A DNA stretch of 64,000 nucleotides. It comes from Dolomedes plantarius. Taxonomy: Eukaryota; Arthropoda; Arachnida; Araneae; Dolomedidae. Shown here piece by piece: positions 11,357 through 21,090 of the stretch. The stretch's first letter is position 1, and each line of letters begins with the position of its first letter. Below the pieces are notes generated by a model that was not told where the DNA came from, did not search any database, and saw only the letters and a program-made list of their open reading frames with translations. The stretch is from NCBI GenBank assembly GCA_907164885.2, contig OU015491.1:116464288-116528287 (forward strand). Reading direction: 5' to 3'. Position numbers and translations under genes: made by a program.

Positions 11357-11398
11357 TGACTAGTACACTAGTGGCTCAAGCCACTAGTATACTAGTCA
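11357..11398. repeat. Near-perfect palindrome, 20-bp arms
   Basis: Arms 11357-11376 and 11379-11398 pair with one mismatch around a 2-nt centre. They are built from repeated CACTAGTG/ACTAGTAC words, so the region also shows direct repetition from 11351. Confidence 0.8.
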
Positions 11399-11468
11399 TT
11401 CTGTTTTTATTGAACTTTTATTTCATAATTTAATTGTGTTTATTCTTATGTATGTAAATAAATAAATA

Positions 11469-11510
<42 letters not shown>

Positions 11511-11512
11511 AT
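11469..11512. repeat. Compound (AT)n(GT)n microsatellite
   Basis: AT repeats to about 11484 followed by GT repeats to 11510, directly abutting the Tigger end at about 11514. Confidence 0.9.
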
Positions 11513-11513
11513 A

Positions 11514-12060
11514 CAGGTAGCCCTCTTATAGCACGTCATCTTACAACACGGTTTCGCTCTAACACGATAAAAAATTACGAAAACCTTTGAACAACACTGT
11601 ACTTCTATAGCACTAGATAACATGATTTTTGTTTAACACATTTAAAAACTAAATTACCTTAAAATAATGACGGGAAGGAATAATGAACTATAGTGGCTTA
11701 ACATGAAAATGTATAAACAAATTATAATTTATTAATTCATAACTCAATAAAATTACAAGAAGGCCTAAGCTTAGCTGAAAATCTTGAATCATTTTTCCTG
11801 AATGCAGACCCTTCCGCTGAAAGAAGCCGAAAATTCAAAAGGGAGCTGCAAAATTGTCTATCTCCATACCGTGAATATACAATGATCTTGGAAGAACCAG
11901 CAAATAAACCAAAATTACAGATTTTTTAGAGAGGATAGAAGGTGCAAAAAATCTAAATGGAGAAAAATTTTCTGAAAGGGAAGGTGATATCGTTTAATGG
12001 AAAAAACGTTCTCGTTTGATTGTACTGAGCAGTGATGAGGAAGAAATTTCTTAAATTAAG
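11514..12060 (+). pseudogene. Tigger/pogo fragment: one terminus plus C-terminal transposase end
   Basis: The left end CAGGTAGCCCTCTTATAGCA resembles pogo/Tigger termini. About 250 bp further the plus strand reads LAENLESFFLNADPSAERSR, KFKRELQNCLSPYRE, then ITDFLERIEGAKNLNGE and RLIVLSSDEEEIS before a stop near 12052, the C-terminal tail of DDE_1 (Tigger/jerky-like) transposases, with stops and a shift. The catalytic core is absent, so this is an internally deleted copy. A right terminus was not found; the sequence runs into (TA)n at 12221. Confidence 0.6.
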
Positions 12061-12217
12061 GTCGCATTAAATGAAAATTATACTTTTTTGTTTCTTTTCG
12101 TTTTGTGTTATACATACATTTATATTTTTAATAAAAATTAAGTTGCTTATATGGAATTTTTTTAAAAGTTTATTTTTAATAAGTTTTCAGAACGTAACCC
12201 CCTTTTTTAACTGTCTC

Positions 12218-12220
<3 letters not shown>

Positions 12221-12266
<46 letters not shown>
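12221..12266. repeat. (TA)n microsatellite
   Basis: About 23 TA units in an uninterrupted run, next to a Tc1-like terminus. Confidence 0.95.
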
Positions 12267-12269
<3 letters not shown>

Positions 12270-12270
<1 letters not shown>

Positions 12271-12672
12271 CAGTGGTGGCCAAAATTGTGGAAACCTTTT
12301 GGAAAATGTCTTTTTTAGGTTTGAGGGCTCATAACACCACCTATTTTTTAAGTAATACCATAAAATTATATATCAATGGAAAGATAATTTAATCAAGAAT
12401 GTAATGCAATAACTGTTATGGATGATTTTTTTATTAGAATAGAAGTTATAAAGAAGAAAAGTGAAACACGTAGAAAAATAAGAGAGACAAAAATTTGCAC
12501 CTGGTGAGTTAATACTTAGTTGGGTAACCTTTCTCTTAATTAAGGCCTTACAACGCCATCCCATGGAGTGACCCGAATCTTTTAGTTCTTCATCTGTTAT
12601 AATGGGACACCAAGATTGAATTATCGATTCTGAATTATCCCCGACGCTACGCCTATCAGTGTATATCTTCAC
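12270..12672 (-). mobile_element. 3' end of a Tc1-like element with transposase tail
   Basis: The right-hand boundary motif CAGTGGTGGCCAAAATTGTG (12270) resembles Tc1-like termini. On the minus strand, 12672 downward reads ESIIQSWCPIITDEELKDSG and HSMGWRCKALIKRK, matching the final helix region of Tc1/Tc3-type transposases, which usually ends ...RRCxAVIKAKGYPTKY. Here the neighbouring frame gives EKGYPTKY, so the end is frameshifted. The rest of the element is missing. Confidence 0.6.
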
Positions 12673-12704
12673 TATCTTCCCATATATATATATGTGTGTG
12701 TGTA

Positions 12705-13560
12705 CAGTGGTACCTCGGTACTCGTCGTTAATTGGTTCCAGAAGGCACGATGAGTATCGAACGAGTTTTCCTCATATCAAGTAATGTAAATTGAATTATT
12801 TTGTTCCTAAATACAAGAAATTTCACATTTTACTAGGCACTTCATAAATGGATGGGTTTTTTAAAAACAAAATCCTTAAACTAGACAGACATAATTTAAA
12901 ACAATAATTATATAAAATAAATTACATTTTATCTTCACTCAACCTGTACTGAAAGAAGAAATATTACCCAATTAGAACGCATTTCAGCATAAGTGATGAG
13001 TACCGAGCAAACGTAGAGTACCGAAGCAATTTTTTCGCCTCGAAATGCAATGAGTACCGAGGTATGACTGCAGGGCCCGATTTAGAAGATTCTTGACTAT
13101 AGGCACAACTCGGGATGGGGGCCCCCTAACACTGATGTGGGGGTAAAATTTCCAAAATTGACACACACACACACAAAAAAAAAAAATCATGAATCATTGT
13201 GAAAGTACCATTTTATCAAGAATTGGCTATTTGAAGCGTAGAAGCCTAGAACATTATCAAATAACAAAAAGCAATACAACATATTAACTTCATCCTTAAA
13301 ACACCAATACAATGTAACCAGAAAAACTTATTAATCCCTTATATACACTATACATATGATGAACCAATCAATCAATCAAATTTGAAAGGATATATATAAA
13401 AAAATTGCTATTAAAAAAGGTAAAATTAAAAAAACATTTGAATTGGGAATTTTTTTATTTTTTTCCTTTTAAAATTAAAATTATTTTGGGGCCTCCAACA
13501 TTCGGGGGCCCCTAGGCCCAGGCCTACCGGGTCTAAGGAAAATCAGGGCCTGTATGACTG
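12705..13560. mobile_element. Tigger-type MITE, split by a hAT MITE
   Basis: Left end CAGTGGTACCTCGGTACTCG (12705) and right end, reversed, CAGTCATACCTCGGTACTCA. TA flanks at 12703-12704 and 13561-13562. The last 8 bases, TATGACTG, occur both before (13063-13070) and after (13553-13560) an insertion of 482 bp; removing it leaves a MITE of about 366 bp. It has no coding capacity. Confidence 0.85.
13071..13552 (+). mobile_element. hAT MITE, family 1, copy 1, with exact 8-bp target duplication
   Basis: Ends CAGGGCCCGATTTAG and, from the right, CAGGCCCTGATTTTCC. TATGACTG flanks both sides exactly (13063-13070, 13553-13560), the 8-bp duplication of hAT elements. The same sequence is present in inverse orientation at 26282-26751 with its own 8-bp duplication. 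Confidence 0.9.

Positions 13561-13563
<3 letters not shown>

Positions 13564-13616
<53 letters not shown>
13564..13616. repeat. (TA)n microsatellite
   Basis: About 26 TA units directly after the Tigger MITE's TA target site; it may have grown from it. Confidence 0.95.
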
Positions 13617-13619
<3 letters not shown>

Positions 13620-13620
<1 letters not shown>

Positions 13621-14276
13621 CATACAATATATATAATGCCGTTTACTTTGATCAAAATTATTTTAACATTTCATTATTATAACTGCAGCTTCAAACTAAT
13701 CAATCTTTGCAGTGAGATTATCGGAATGTTGTAATAACCCGAGAAAGAGCTCCCTTATTTGATATTTAGTCAAAGCCCCAGTAATAAAGCATTTTGTCCT
13801 TAATTTTCGAATCTATTAGTTGACGGCAAAAGTATCGCACTTACCCTACACACCATCTAGCACCTTTAGCGAGGACACGGATAGCGAAGCTTGTCATGCG
13901 AAGGAGTTCAAAATAAACTGATTCTCGTTAGGACAAATAAACAAAAAAAATATTGACCGACGCAGTTAAGTGCACTTCGGTGCAAACCTCGTGTACGTCC
14001 AAGACGAGAAATGGAAAATAGCGATTCAAAACATATGAAGAGTTTACTATTCAAGATTTGACCCTGACTTTGATCATCGTATCCGCTCTTTTGTAGAAGT
14101 AGTTTTTTTTCTCCCTTCTTTTGCATGATTGGCGGCGTTGAATATAAATTTACATTTTGCGTTTGTATTAAGACGTAGTTCTGTTTTAAATAGTTAAGGA
14201 GACGGTTCAGTAACAGGACAAAAAGTCAGACAGGCGCGTGTGCGTAAAATGTGAGACTATATGTGTCCGATCCCGG
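13620..14276. other. Stretch without recognised features
   Basis: Nothing supported. Higher local G+C around 13850-13880 but no ORF with a recognisable product. Confidence 0.4.
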
Positions 14277-14451
14277 CCTTATATCATTGGCGGCTCCAAG
14301 GGGGGTGGAATAGGGGCAATTGCCCCTCCCAAAAAAGCCCCGCGTACTAATTTTTCATAGCCTAAAATTATATAATCGTAGATCTAATACTAAATGAGTT
14401 TAAATTTAAAATGAGACAATGTTTATTTCTTATATATATATATATATATAT

Positions 14452-15958
14452 TAGGACAAAACAATTAGGAGATTTTATACAAAACAATTAGGAGAGCACA
14501 TGGTTTTAACGAAATTGCGCAAATACTTACACCGATAAGTAACATAAAATAAATCATCCATAATTTAAAGCCTAGCAGGAAACAGAAGAAGAAAACTTCA
14601 TATGCAAATCAAAGTTCATGACGTCAAAAACCAGAAAAAAGAACATAAGGACTGAAATCGGGATGTTGCAGAAACGTCTGTTTCACTGCCTTAACTGTGA
14701 AATTCGATTGCTCAGTTATTCTTTTTGAGAAAAGGTGACTTGAAAATGTCTCAACAATGTTATTTACCGGAATCCATGGCATGGCGTATTATAGGCAGAC
14801 ATGAATCTGGGTAAACACAACGTAGTGTCACGGACGCTGTTGGAGTCGCCAGAAGTGTCATTGCAAGGCTGTGGAATCGATTCCAAGAAACAGGGAATGT
14901 TAGACGTCGACCAGGGCAAGGTCGGCCACGCGCCACTACAGCAACTGATGACCGGTATATACTGTTAACAGCTCGTCGAAACAGAACAGACAATGCTACT
15001 CAGTTGCAAAGACAGTTGCTCTTGGCAACAGGACGAAGGGTGTCCAGCCAAACAGTACCGGCCCGAAGAAGATGGGCTGCTGAACATCGAGATTGGGAGC
15101 AACATGATTGGAGCCAAGTGCTGTTTGCAGACGAGTCCCGATTCAGTCTGGAGTGTGACACCCGACGTGTTTTGGTATGGAGGGAAAGGGACATTCGAAA
15201 TAACCCCACATTCGTTCGTGAAAGGTCACAATACAGACGAGCTGGTTTTATGGTATGGGGTGGAATCAGCATAGGTGGACGTACGGACCTGCATATCATT
15301 CGGAATGGTACTTTGACGGCCCGAAGGTATGCAGACGAGATACTGAGACCTCATGTCATACCTTACGCTGCAGCCATTGGAGATTCCTTTGTTTTCCAGC
15401 ATGATAATGCCAGACCGCATACAGCTCGTCTTGTGGAGAACATGCTTGAAGCTGAAACGATACAGCTTATGGAATGGCCAGCGTTCTCTCCTGACCTGAA
15501 TCCACTCGAGCATGTTTGGGACATGCTCGGACGACGCATTGCTGCGAGACCAAGGCCTCCTTTTACTCTCCGAGATTTGGAGATTGCACTTCTTGAGGAG
15601 TGGAACAGTATGAGGAGTGGAACAGTAAGTCTTATCGATAACATCATCGCATCCATGGAAAACAGGTGTGCAGCAGTCTTAGCTGTTCGAGGAGACCACA
15701 CGCCATATTAAAAATATTGCATCATTTCTAAACAATACTTTTTTTATCGTTTACATGTAACCAAATTGTTGCCCCAAATCATCTTTTCATGTTTTTTCCA
15801 TATTTTCAAAGAATTAAAGCTTAATTACAAATTTTTTTACGTCTTTTTTTCTGTATTGCGCATTGATACGCGTGTACTATCCATTTATGCCAATACGTGG
15901 CTGTCTCGCACGGTTTTCTTAACTTCTTTGCTTGCTCCCCTAATTATTTTGAGCAGTG
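14452..15958 (+). mobile_element. Tc1-like element nested in the hAT element
   Basis: The right end, reversed, reads ACTGCTCAAAATAATTAGGG followed by GAGCAAGCAAAGAAG. The left part near 14477-14506 reads ACAAAACAATTAGGAGAGCA. The left end is damaged: an ACAAAACAATTAGGAGA segment is duplicated. (TA)n tracts at both edges hide the TA target site. It contains one transposase gene. Confidence 0.8.
14746..15711 (+). pseudogene. Tc1-like transposase (DD34E), one nonsense codon and an internal deletion
   Basis: The frame opens at ATG 14746 (MSQQCYLPESMAWRIIGRHE) and hits TAA where relatives have CAA (ESG-stop-TQRSV), then stays open in the same frame to 15711. The N-terminal helix-turn-helix region (VTDAVGVARSVIARLWNRFQ, GRPRATTATDDRYI) is present. 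After TGRRVSSQTV about 25-30 residues typical of the family are missing, in frame. The catalytic core is complete: ADESRFSL (Asp), QHDNARPHTA (Asp) and DLNPLEHVWD (Glu), with 34 residues between the second Asp and Glu. It ends DHTPY-stop. A small insertion gives EEWNSMRSGTVSLIDN. This is the least decayed transposase in the window, so probably one of the younger insertions. Confidence 0.9.
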
Positions 15959-15982
15959 TATATATGTATATATATATATATC
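15959..15982. repeat. (TA)n tract at Tc1 right edge
   Basis: TATATATGTATATATATATA, likely the expanded TA target site. Confidence 0.8.
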
Positions 15983-16427
15983 CCTAAGAGCCGACGTTTC
16001 CCCCCCCCCAAAAAAAAAAAAAAACTCTGGACTGGAGCCGCCCCTGCCTTATATCGAATGGGCATTTATAATTTTAAACAGACTTTCGGCCCTGGTGAAC
16101 TCGGACCCACCTGGTAGTAGCGTCTAGGAAGCAAATTAAACTAAAAAATTTAAAACATATTCCTAAATGCAGCCTTCTTTTTGTAAAAGATAAAAAGGTG
16201 TTAATATATTCAAGATCTTGTTTAATATTCGCTTTGAAAACTTTTCTTCGCTCTTTTATACTGCTTAAAAATACTGTTTTGCTATTGAGTACATTAATGC
16301 AAGAGAACAATAGTTTCGGGCCTGGATGAACTTAGGCTCACTAGAATTCAAAATCACTCGGAATAACGCGGGTTTGGATCTTGAAAGCTAGGCCTGAACT
16401 CGCCTGTAATATACAGGAACTGTAATG

Positions 16428-18710
16428 CAGTTGGCTCTCTCTTTAACGACTTTCAAGGGACCGTAAAAAATCGTCCTTAAGTAGAGATCGCTCTTAAACA
16501 GAATTTGTGAAAAATTAACATTTCCCTCCACACTTTACAGGCTTAGGACTATCAACATATTTCTTACTATATTGGCGTGTTTAAAAAAATGTTATTTCTA
16601 TTATCATTATTATTTTATTCACAGAAATTTATTTTAAATTACATTGAGATAAGAGTATAAACAATACAATAAATTAAGTTTTAAAAAAAAATCAAAAAGT
16701 GTTGATTGCTTCCTTTTTCGCCTTGTTTACGTTATTCTGTTTTCCAGATTTTCTAAAATGTTAAATGCTTCATCTTCCATATTCGATGTAATATAGCGTC
16801 GGAGAACATCTAGAGTAGAAGTTGCATCTGTGTAAGACGATAGCAGTGTCTCGTTTTCCGTGTCTTCAACTTTACCTTCTTCGTCTAACACCGTGTTTTC
16901 GTTTACTATATCTTCAAAATTTTGTTCTACATTTCTGTAATCTTTTGTGAAAACAGATTCATCACAATTGTAGAAATCTTGAATCGAAACATCCTCATCT
17001 TCAACAAGACTTCTCCATTCTTCAGGGGTAATGTCATCTTCGTTGATTTCTACATCCGTACTTTGCAGTTCCACTACACGTTCTTTGTGAATTCCAGCAA
17101 CGAAAAAGCAGTTTTTTTATTGTGGATGAAGAAACTTTTTTCCATGCTGATGTTATCATGTGCATTGCTTCCAAGATAGAAAATTTTCTAATTTTCATAC
17201 TGTCAGCCGTATTATTTATTAATTTCCTAATTAAAGACTTTCTGTAGTATGTTTTCACACTGCGAATGATACCCAGGTCTAAAGGCTGCAACTTGATAGT
17301 GCAATTAGCTGATAACAAATGAATAGTCAAATTTGTAAGTCCAGGGATATTTGGAGAATGTGCAGTGCAACGGTCGATTATAAGTAAAACTTTTCTCTTT
17401 TCTTCACGCATTTTTGCATCAAATTTGCTAATCCAGTCAAAAAAAAATTGTGATGTCATCCATGCTTTATTGTTATTCCGGTACTCACAAGGTGTCCTGG
17501 TGATATTCTTAAAACACCTTGATAGCTTTGATTTGCCTATAACTAGTGGTGCAAATTTCTCAGATCCATCCGAATTAGTGCACAGTAAAACAGTCAATCG
17601 TTCCTTACAATGTTTTCCCCCAAAGCACTTTTCGCCCATAAAGTTTTATTAGGCACCATATTGTAGAATTGGCCCGTCTCATCTGCATTGAATATGTTTT
17701 TCTCATCATATCCATCTAATATCCCCTTCAGCACTATTTTCCATTCATCCACTATTTTTTCATCTACGGAGCAAATTTCGCCAGATATGCTTTTAAATGC
17801 AAGTCCATATCTTTCTTTGAAATTTTGCTAGCCAACCAGCCGAAGCCTGAAAATTTTGCATTCCAAACTTTTCTACCAGAACAATAGCATTTTCTTTAAA
17901 TATCACTCTGGAAATTGGAATGTTGGATGATCTTGCTTCGTGAAACCATTGCAGGACTGCCTTCTCAAACTCTTCTGATCGGCCACATTGAATTTTCTAC
18001 CGTTTGGATTTGGATCCCAAACCAAATTTTTGTGCTGCTTCAAGAATTTTCTCTTTGCTTGCTAAAATGCTTTTGATAGTAGACTCGGATAGCTGAAATT
18101 GTCTTGCGAATTGGACTTTCCTTATTCCAACACTTTCTTCGCAGTCTTCAATAATTTTCACCCTTTCGCGTAGCGAAAGATGCTTTCGCTTTGATGCCAT
18201 TTTGCTCTGCTTACCTCGTATTCGTACTGGAATGAGCTCCTACACACAACCATGAATTCTCTAAACATGGACACTTGCTTCCCGGAAGGAGTGAGAGAGG
18301 GCTGCTATTGGACAGTTCGTATGTCCCATGACAACAGATGGTAGGGACAATAGAGTGATTCATCTCCCGCACTAAGAGCTCCATGAAAGAATATTCGATC
18401 TTCCGAGAAACAGTAAATCCCCCCACCCTGTTTTTCCCACTGCAACAAGATTATGATTGCAACATTGCAAACATTAAGGAAATTCAAGGTCTGTTATTGA
18501 AACCAAACTTGTTTTCCCCCACAGAAGATTCCGCTCCTTCAGATAAAATATTGAAGAAAAATTTTATCACGTAAAAAAATTCGTCGTTAAACAGAAACAA
18601 CGTCGTCTTTAAACAGAATTTTTTTACGTCGGAGGGGTCGGGACTGGGAAACATCGTCTTTAAATAGAGATCGTCGTTAAGTAGAGCGTTGTTAAACAGA
18701 AAGCCAACTG
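16428..18710 (-). mobile_element. Tigger/pogo element, nearly full length (2.28 kb)
   Basis: The left end CAGTTGGCTCTCTCTTTAAC and reversed right end CAGTTGGCTTTCTGTTTAAC form inverted repeats. The right flank is TA (18711-18712); the left flank is TG, a probable decayed TA. Length fits Tigger elements. It carries a minus-strand DDE_1 transposase in several frames. Confidence 0.85.
16727..18200 (-). pseudogene. Tigger transposase (CENP-B-type DNA-binding plus DDE_1), frameshifted
   Basis: The N-terminus MASKRKHLSLRERVKIIEDC with QFARQFQLSESTIKSILASK (18200-17997) is a CENP-B/psq helix-turn-helix domain. A second DNA-binding part follows in another frame (FEKAVLQWFHEARSSNIPIS, 17980-17920). 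The catalytic domain reads NIFNADETGQFYNMVP (first Asp, about 17700-17655), then after a shift near 17610 RLTVLLCTNSDGSEKFAPLV, KVLLIIDRCTAHSPNIPG (second Asp) and CTIKLQPLDLGIIRSVKTYY (third Asp). The acidic C-terminus is MELQSTDVEINEDD to NILENLENRIT (17074-16727). Stops near 17760 and the shifts show it is inactive. The frame order is collinear with the family, so there was no rearrangement. Confidence 0.85.
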
Positions 18711-18871
18711 TACTAATGTAGCTACTCACGTACAACACAGTAATCGCATACGTTCATTAAATTTATTTATATTTGAAAAACTATGTTTTGACCTTAAATC
18801 TAAGTTACATGTGTTAATTTAATAATTCTACAGGTACCTGTACTTATAAGAAGATAATTAAAAAAAAAAAT

Positions 18872-19235
18872 CTCAGGTAGTCTCCTCTAATGCAACTACC
18901 GGGGGTTATTAACGTAGGATTACTTATCGTTTGCTTACCTCTTTTTTTCCGCATTTTTGGTTCTTTTCTGTTGAACTGTTTACTGCTACTGGATTTGCCG
19001 CACTGCCAAAATTATAACTCGCGACTCAGGACAATTTTTTTTTTCCGAAGGACCATTATTGAGGAACATAATCCTACGTTAAAAAACAGCGTTTTCACCT
19101 TTTTAACACAGGATTACGTTCCTCCATGGACAGCACAATTTCAGATGTCCTTCGTCCCGAGTTATTCTTTTGGCAGCACTCCAAACCCAGTCTTTATCGC
19201 TTGGGAAAGCAGTAAACAGTTAAACAGAAAAGTAC

Positions 19236-19321
<86 letters not shown>

Positions 19322-19467
19322 ATATATATATATATATATATACATAGGTACATATATATAGATACATAACACATACATACGTATATACATACAAAAGAGG
19401 TAAGCAACGATAAGTAATCCTACCTTAATAACCCTCGGTAGTTTCTTTAGAAGAGAGACTACCTGAA
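18872..19467. repeat. Fold-back (long inverted repeat) element
   Basis: Left arm 18872-18949 (CAGGTAGTCTCCTCTAATGC ... TTATCGTTTGCTTACCTC) pairs with right arm 19393-19467 (GAGGTAAGCAACGATAAG ... AGAGACTACCTGA). Inner blocks also mirror around about 19085-19105: the Asn-Tyr-like 'ataactcgcgactcagga' on the left and 'tccttcgtcccgagttat' on the right. A (TA)n tract has expanded inside the right half. A half copy lies at 960-1216. Confidence 0.75.
19239..19342. repeat. (TA)n microsatellite, long
   Basis: About 40 TA units to 19317, a short break, then about 10 more. Confidence 0.95.
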
Positions 19468-19479
19468 ATTTTTTGGTAT

Positions 19480-19700
19480 ACTAGCTATTTGCCCGGCGTT
19501 GCCCGGGTATTGATTTATCCCGATTTTTTTATTACACAGGAAAAGGAATAGATTCTACCTATAGTGTAAAATCTAAGTAACTTAATTTACAGATATTTCA
19601 ATGTAAGTACAGTATGCAAATGATAAAGAAAAATTGCAAATTCACTCTATTAATTTAACTCAAAACTTGATTATAAACAACATTTTTTGTTTCCTATATT
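19480..19700 (+). repeat. Repeat start with 'TGCCCGGCGTTGCCCGGGTA' motif
   Basis: TATACTAGCTATTTGCCCGG / CGTTGCCCGGGTATTGATTT at 19478-19515. I recall similar 'actagctg...gcccgg' termini from many arthropod repeats, but I cannot assign the class. It leads directly into the tandem array. Confidence 0.4.
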
Positions 19701-21060
19701 CCTCTCAGTGACTCCGAAAACTATTCGACACTAATCTCGGTCAGTTTGGATTTTTTATTACCCCTTCTCCCCCACCAATGGTGATGGGAGGCTGTGCTTG
19801 CACTTAAAAGGCATCGGGAGGGTCCTATTCATCTCAGCGACACAAAAACTATGGATACGACACTACTCTCGGTAATTTTGGGCATTTTACTTCTCCCCCT
19901 TCTCCCCCCCCCCCCCCCCTCAATGGTGTTGGGAGGCCAAACTTGCATTTAAACGGTATTCTTCGCAGAATAGGCAACCCTATTCTTCTCAGCGAACCTG
20001 AAAACTATGGATTCGACACTATTCAAGCTCATTTTGGACCTTTTATATTCACACTTTCTTACCCCCACCTCACCCAACAATGCTGATGCGGGGCTGCACT
20101 CCCACTTAAATGGCATCGGTAGTGTCCCTATTCATCTCAGAGACATCGAAAATTATAGATTTTACACTACTCTCGGTCATTATGGACATTTTATATTCCC
20201 CCTTCTCCCCTCCCCCATTCTGATGGGGGATGAACTTGCACTTAAACAGCATCGGGAGTATCACTATTCCTCTCTGTGACCTCGAAAGCTATTGATTCGA
20301 CATTACTCTTAGTCATTTAGGACATTTTATTTTCACCCCTTCTTCCCCCTCCCCCCACCCCCCTAATGGTGGTAGGAGGCTGAACTTGCATTTAAACGTC
20401 ATCGAGAGTGTCCCTATTCGTTGCAGAGAACCTCAAAACTACGGATTCGAAACTATTCCCGATTACTTTGGATATTTATATTCACCCCTTCTTCCCTCCC
20501 TCTATGCTAATGGGAGGTTGAACTTGCACTTAAACGGCATCAGAAATGCCATTATTCGTCTCAGCGACCCCCGAAAACTATGGTTTTGACACTAATCTCG
20601 GAATTATGGACATTTTATATTCACCCCTTCTTCCCTCCCCCTCCCCCCAGTGCTGATGGGCGAGGCTGAACTTGCACTTAAATGGCATCAGAAATGTTAT
20701 TATTCGCCTCAGCGACCCCGAAAACTATGGTTTTGACACAACTCTCGGAATTATGGACATTTTATATTCACCCCTTCTTCCCTTCCCCCATCTCCCCTAT
20801 GCTTATGGGGGATGTGCACTTAAGCGGCATCAGAATTGTCACTATTCGTCTCAGCGACCCGAAAACTATGATTTTGACACTACTCTCGGTCATTTTGGAC
20901 ATTTTATATTCACCCCTTCTTCCCCTCCCCCCTCCCCCCCAATGCTGATGTGGGGGTCTGAACTTTCACATAGACGGCAACGGGAGTGTCACCATTAATC
21001 TCAGCGACCCCGAAAACTATGGATTCGACACTTATATCAGTCATTTTCGGTTATTTTTGC
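19700..21060 (+). repeat. Degenerate tandem array, unit about 145 bp, about 9-10 copies
   Basis: The phrase CAGCGACCCCGAAAACTATG followed by (G/T)ATTCGACACTACTCTCGG recurs near 19709, 19840, 19992, 20143, 20280, 20431, 20568, 20720, 20858 and 21006. Each unit then has TTTTGGACATTTTATATTCA, a C/T-rich tract (CCCCTTCTTCCCCTCCCCCC), AATGCTGATGGGAGGCTGAA and CTTGCACTTAAACGGCATC. Spacing varies 130-160 bp. The apparent ORFs inside (20007-20998) are by-products of the repeat. Confidence 0.9.
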
Positions 21061-21090
21061 ATGTGACCCCTGTCCCTCCTATGGGTGCTA

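Larger units (their letters stand above)
14285..16046. mobile_element. hAT element (non-autonomous) interrupted by a Tc1 element
   Basis: The left end CATTGGCGGCTCC and the reversed right end CAGGGGCGGCTCC differ at two bases. The 8-bp CCTTATAT flanks both ends exactly (14277-14284 and 16047-16054). The hAT part is short: about 170 bp on the left and about 85 bp on the right. The middle is a Tc1-like element. Confidence 0.85.

Noticed and set aside
15000..15701. Minus-strand ORFs of 95-112 codons
   Set aside because: Antisense shadows of the Tc1 transposase.
19194..19407. Long ORFs rich in Tyr-Ile on both strands
   Set aside because: Pure translation of (TA)n; the same at 12071, 26794-27123 and 41358-41661.
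20007..20998. Several 67-108 codon ORFs with similar products (HLNGI...RLSDPENYGFDT)
   Set aside because: They arise because the ~145-bp tandem unit happens to stay open; the frame is not kept between units.
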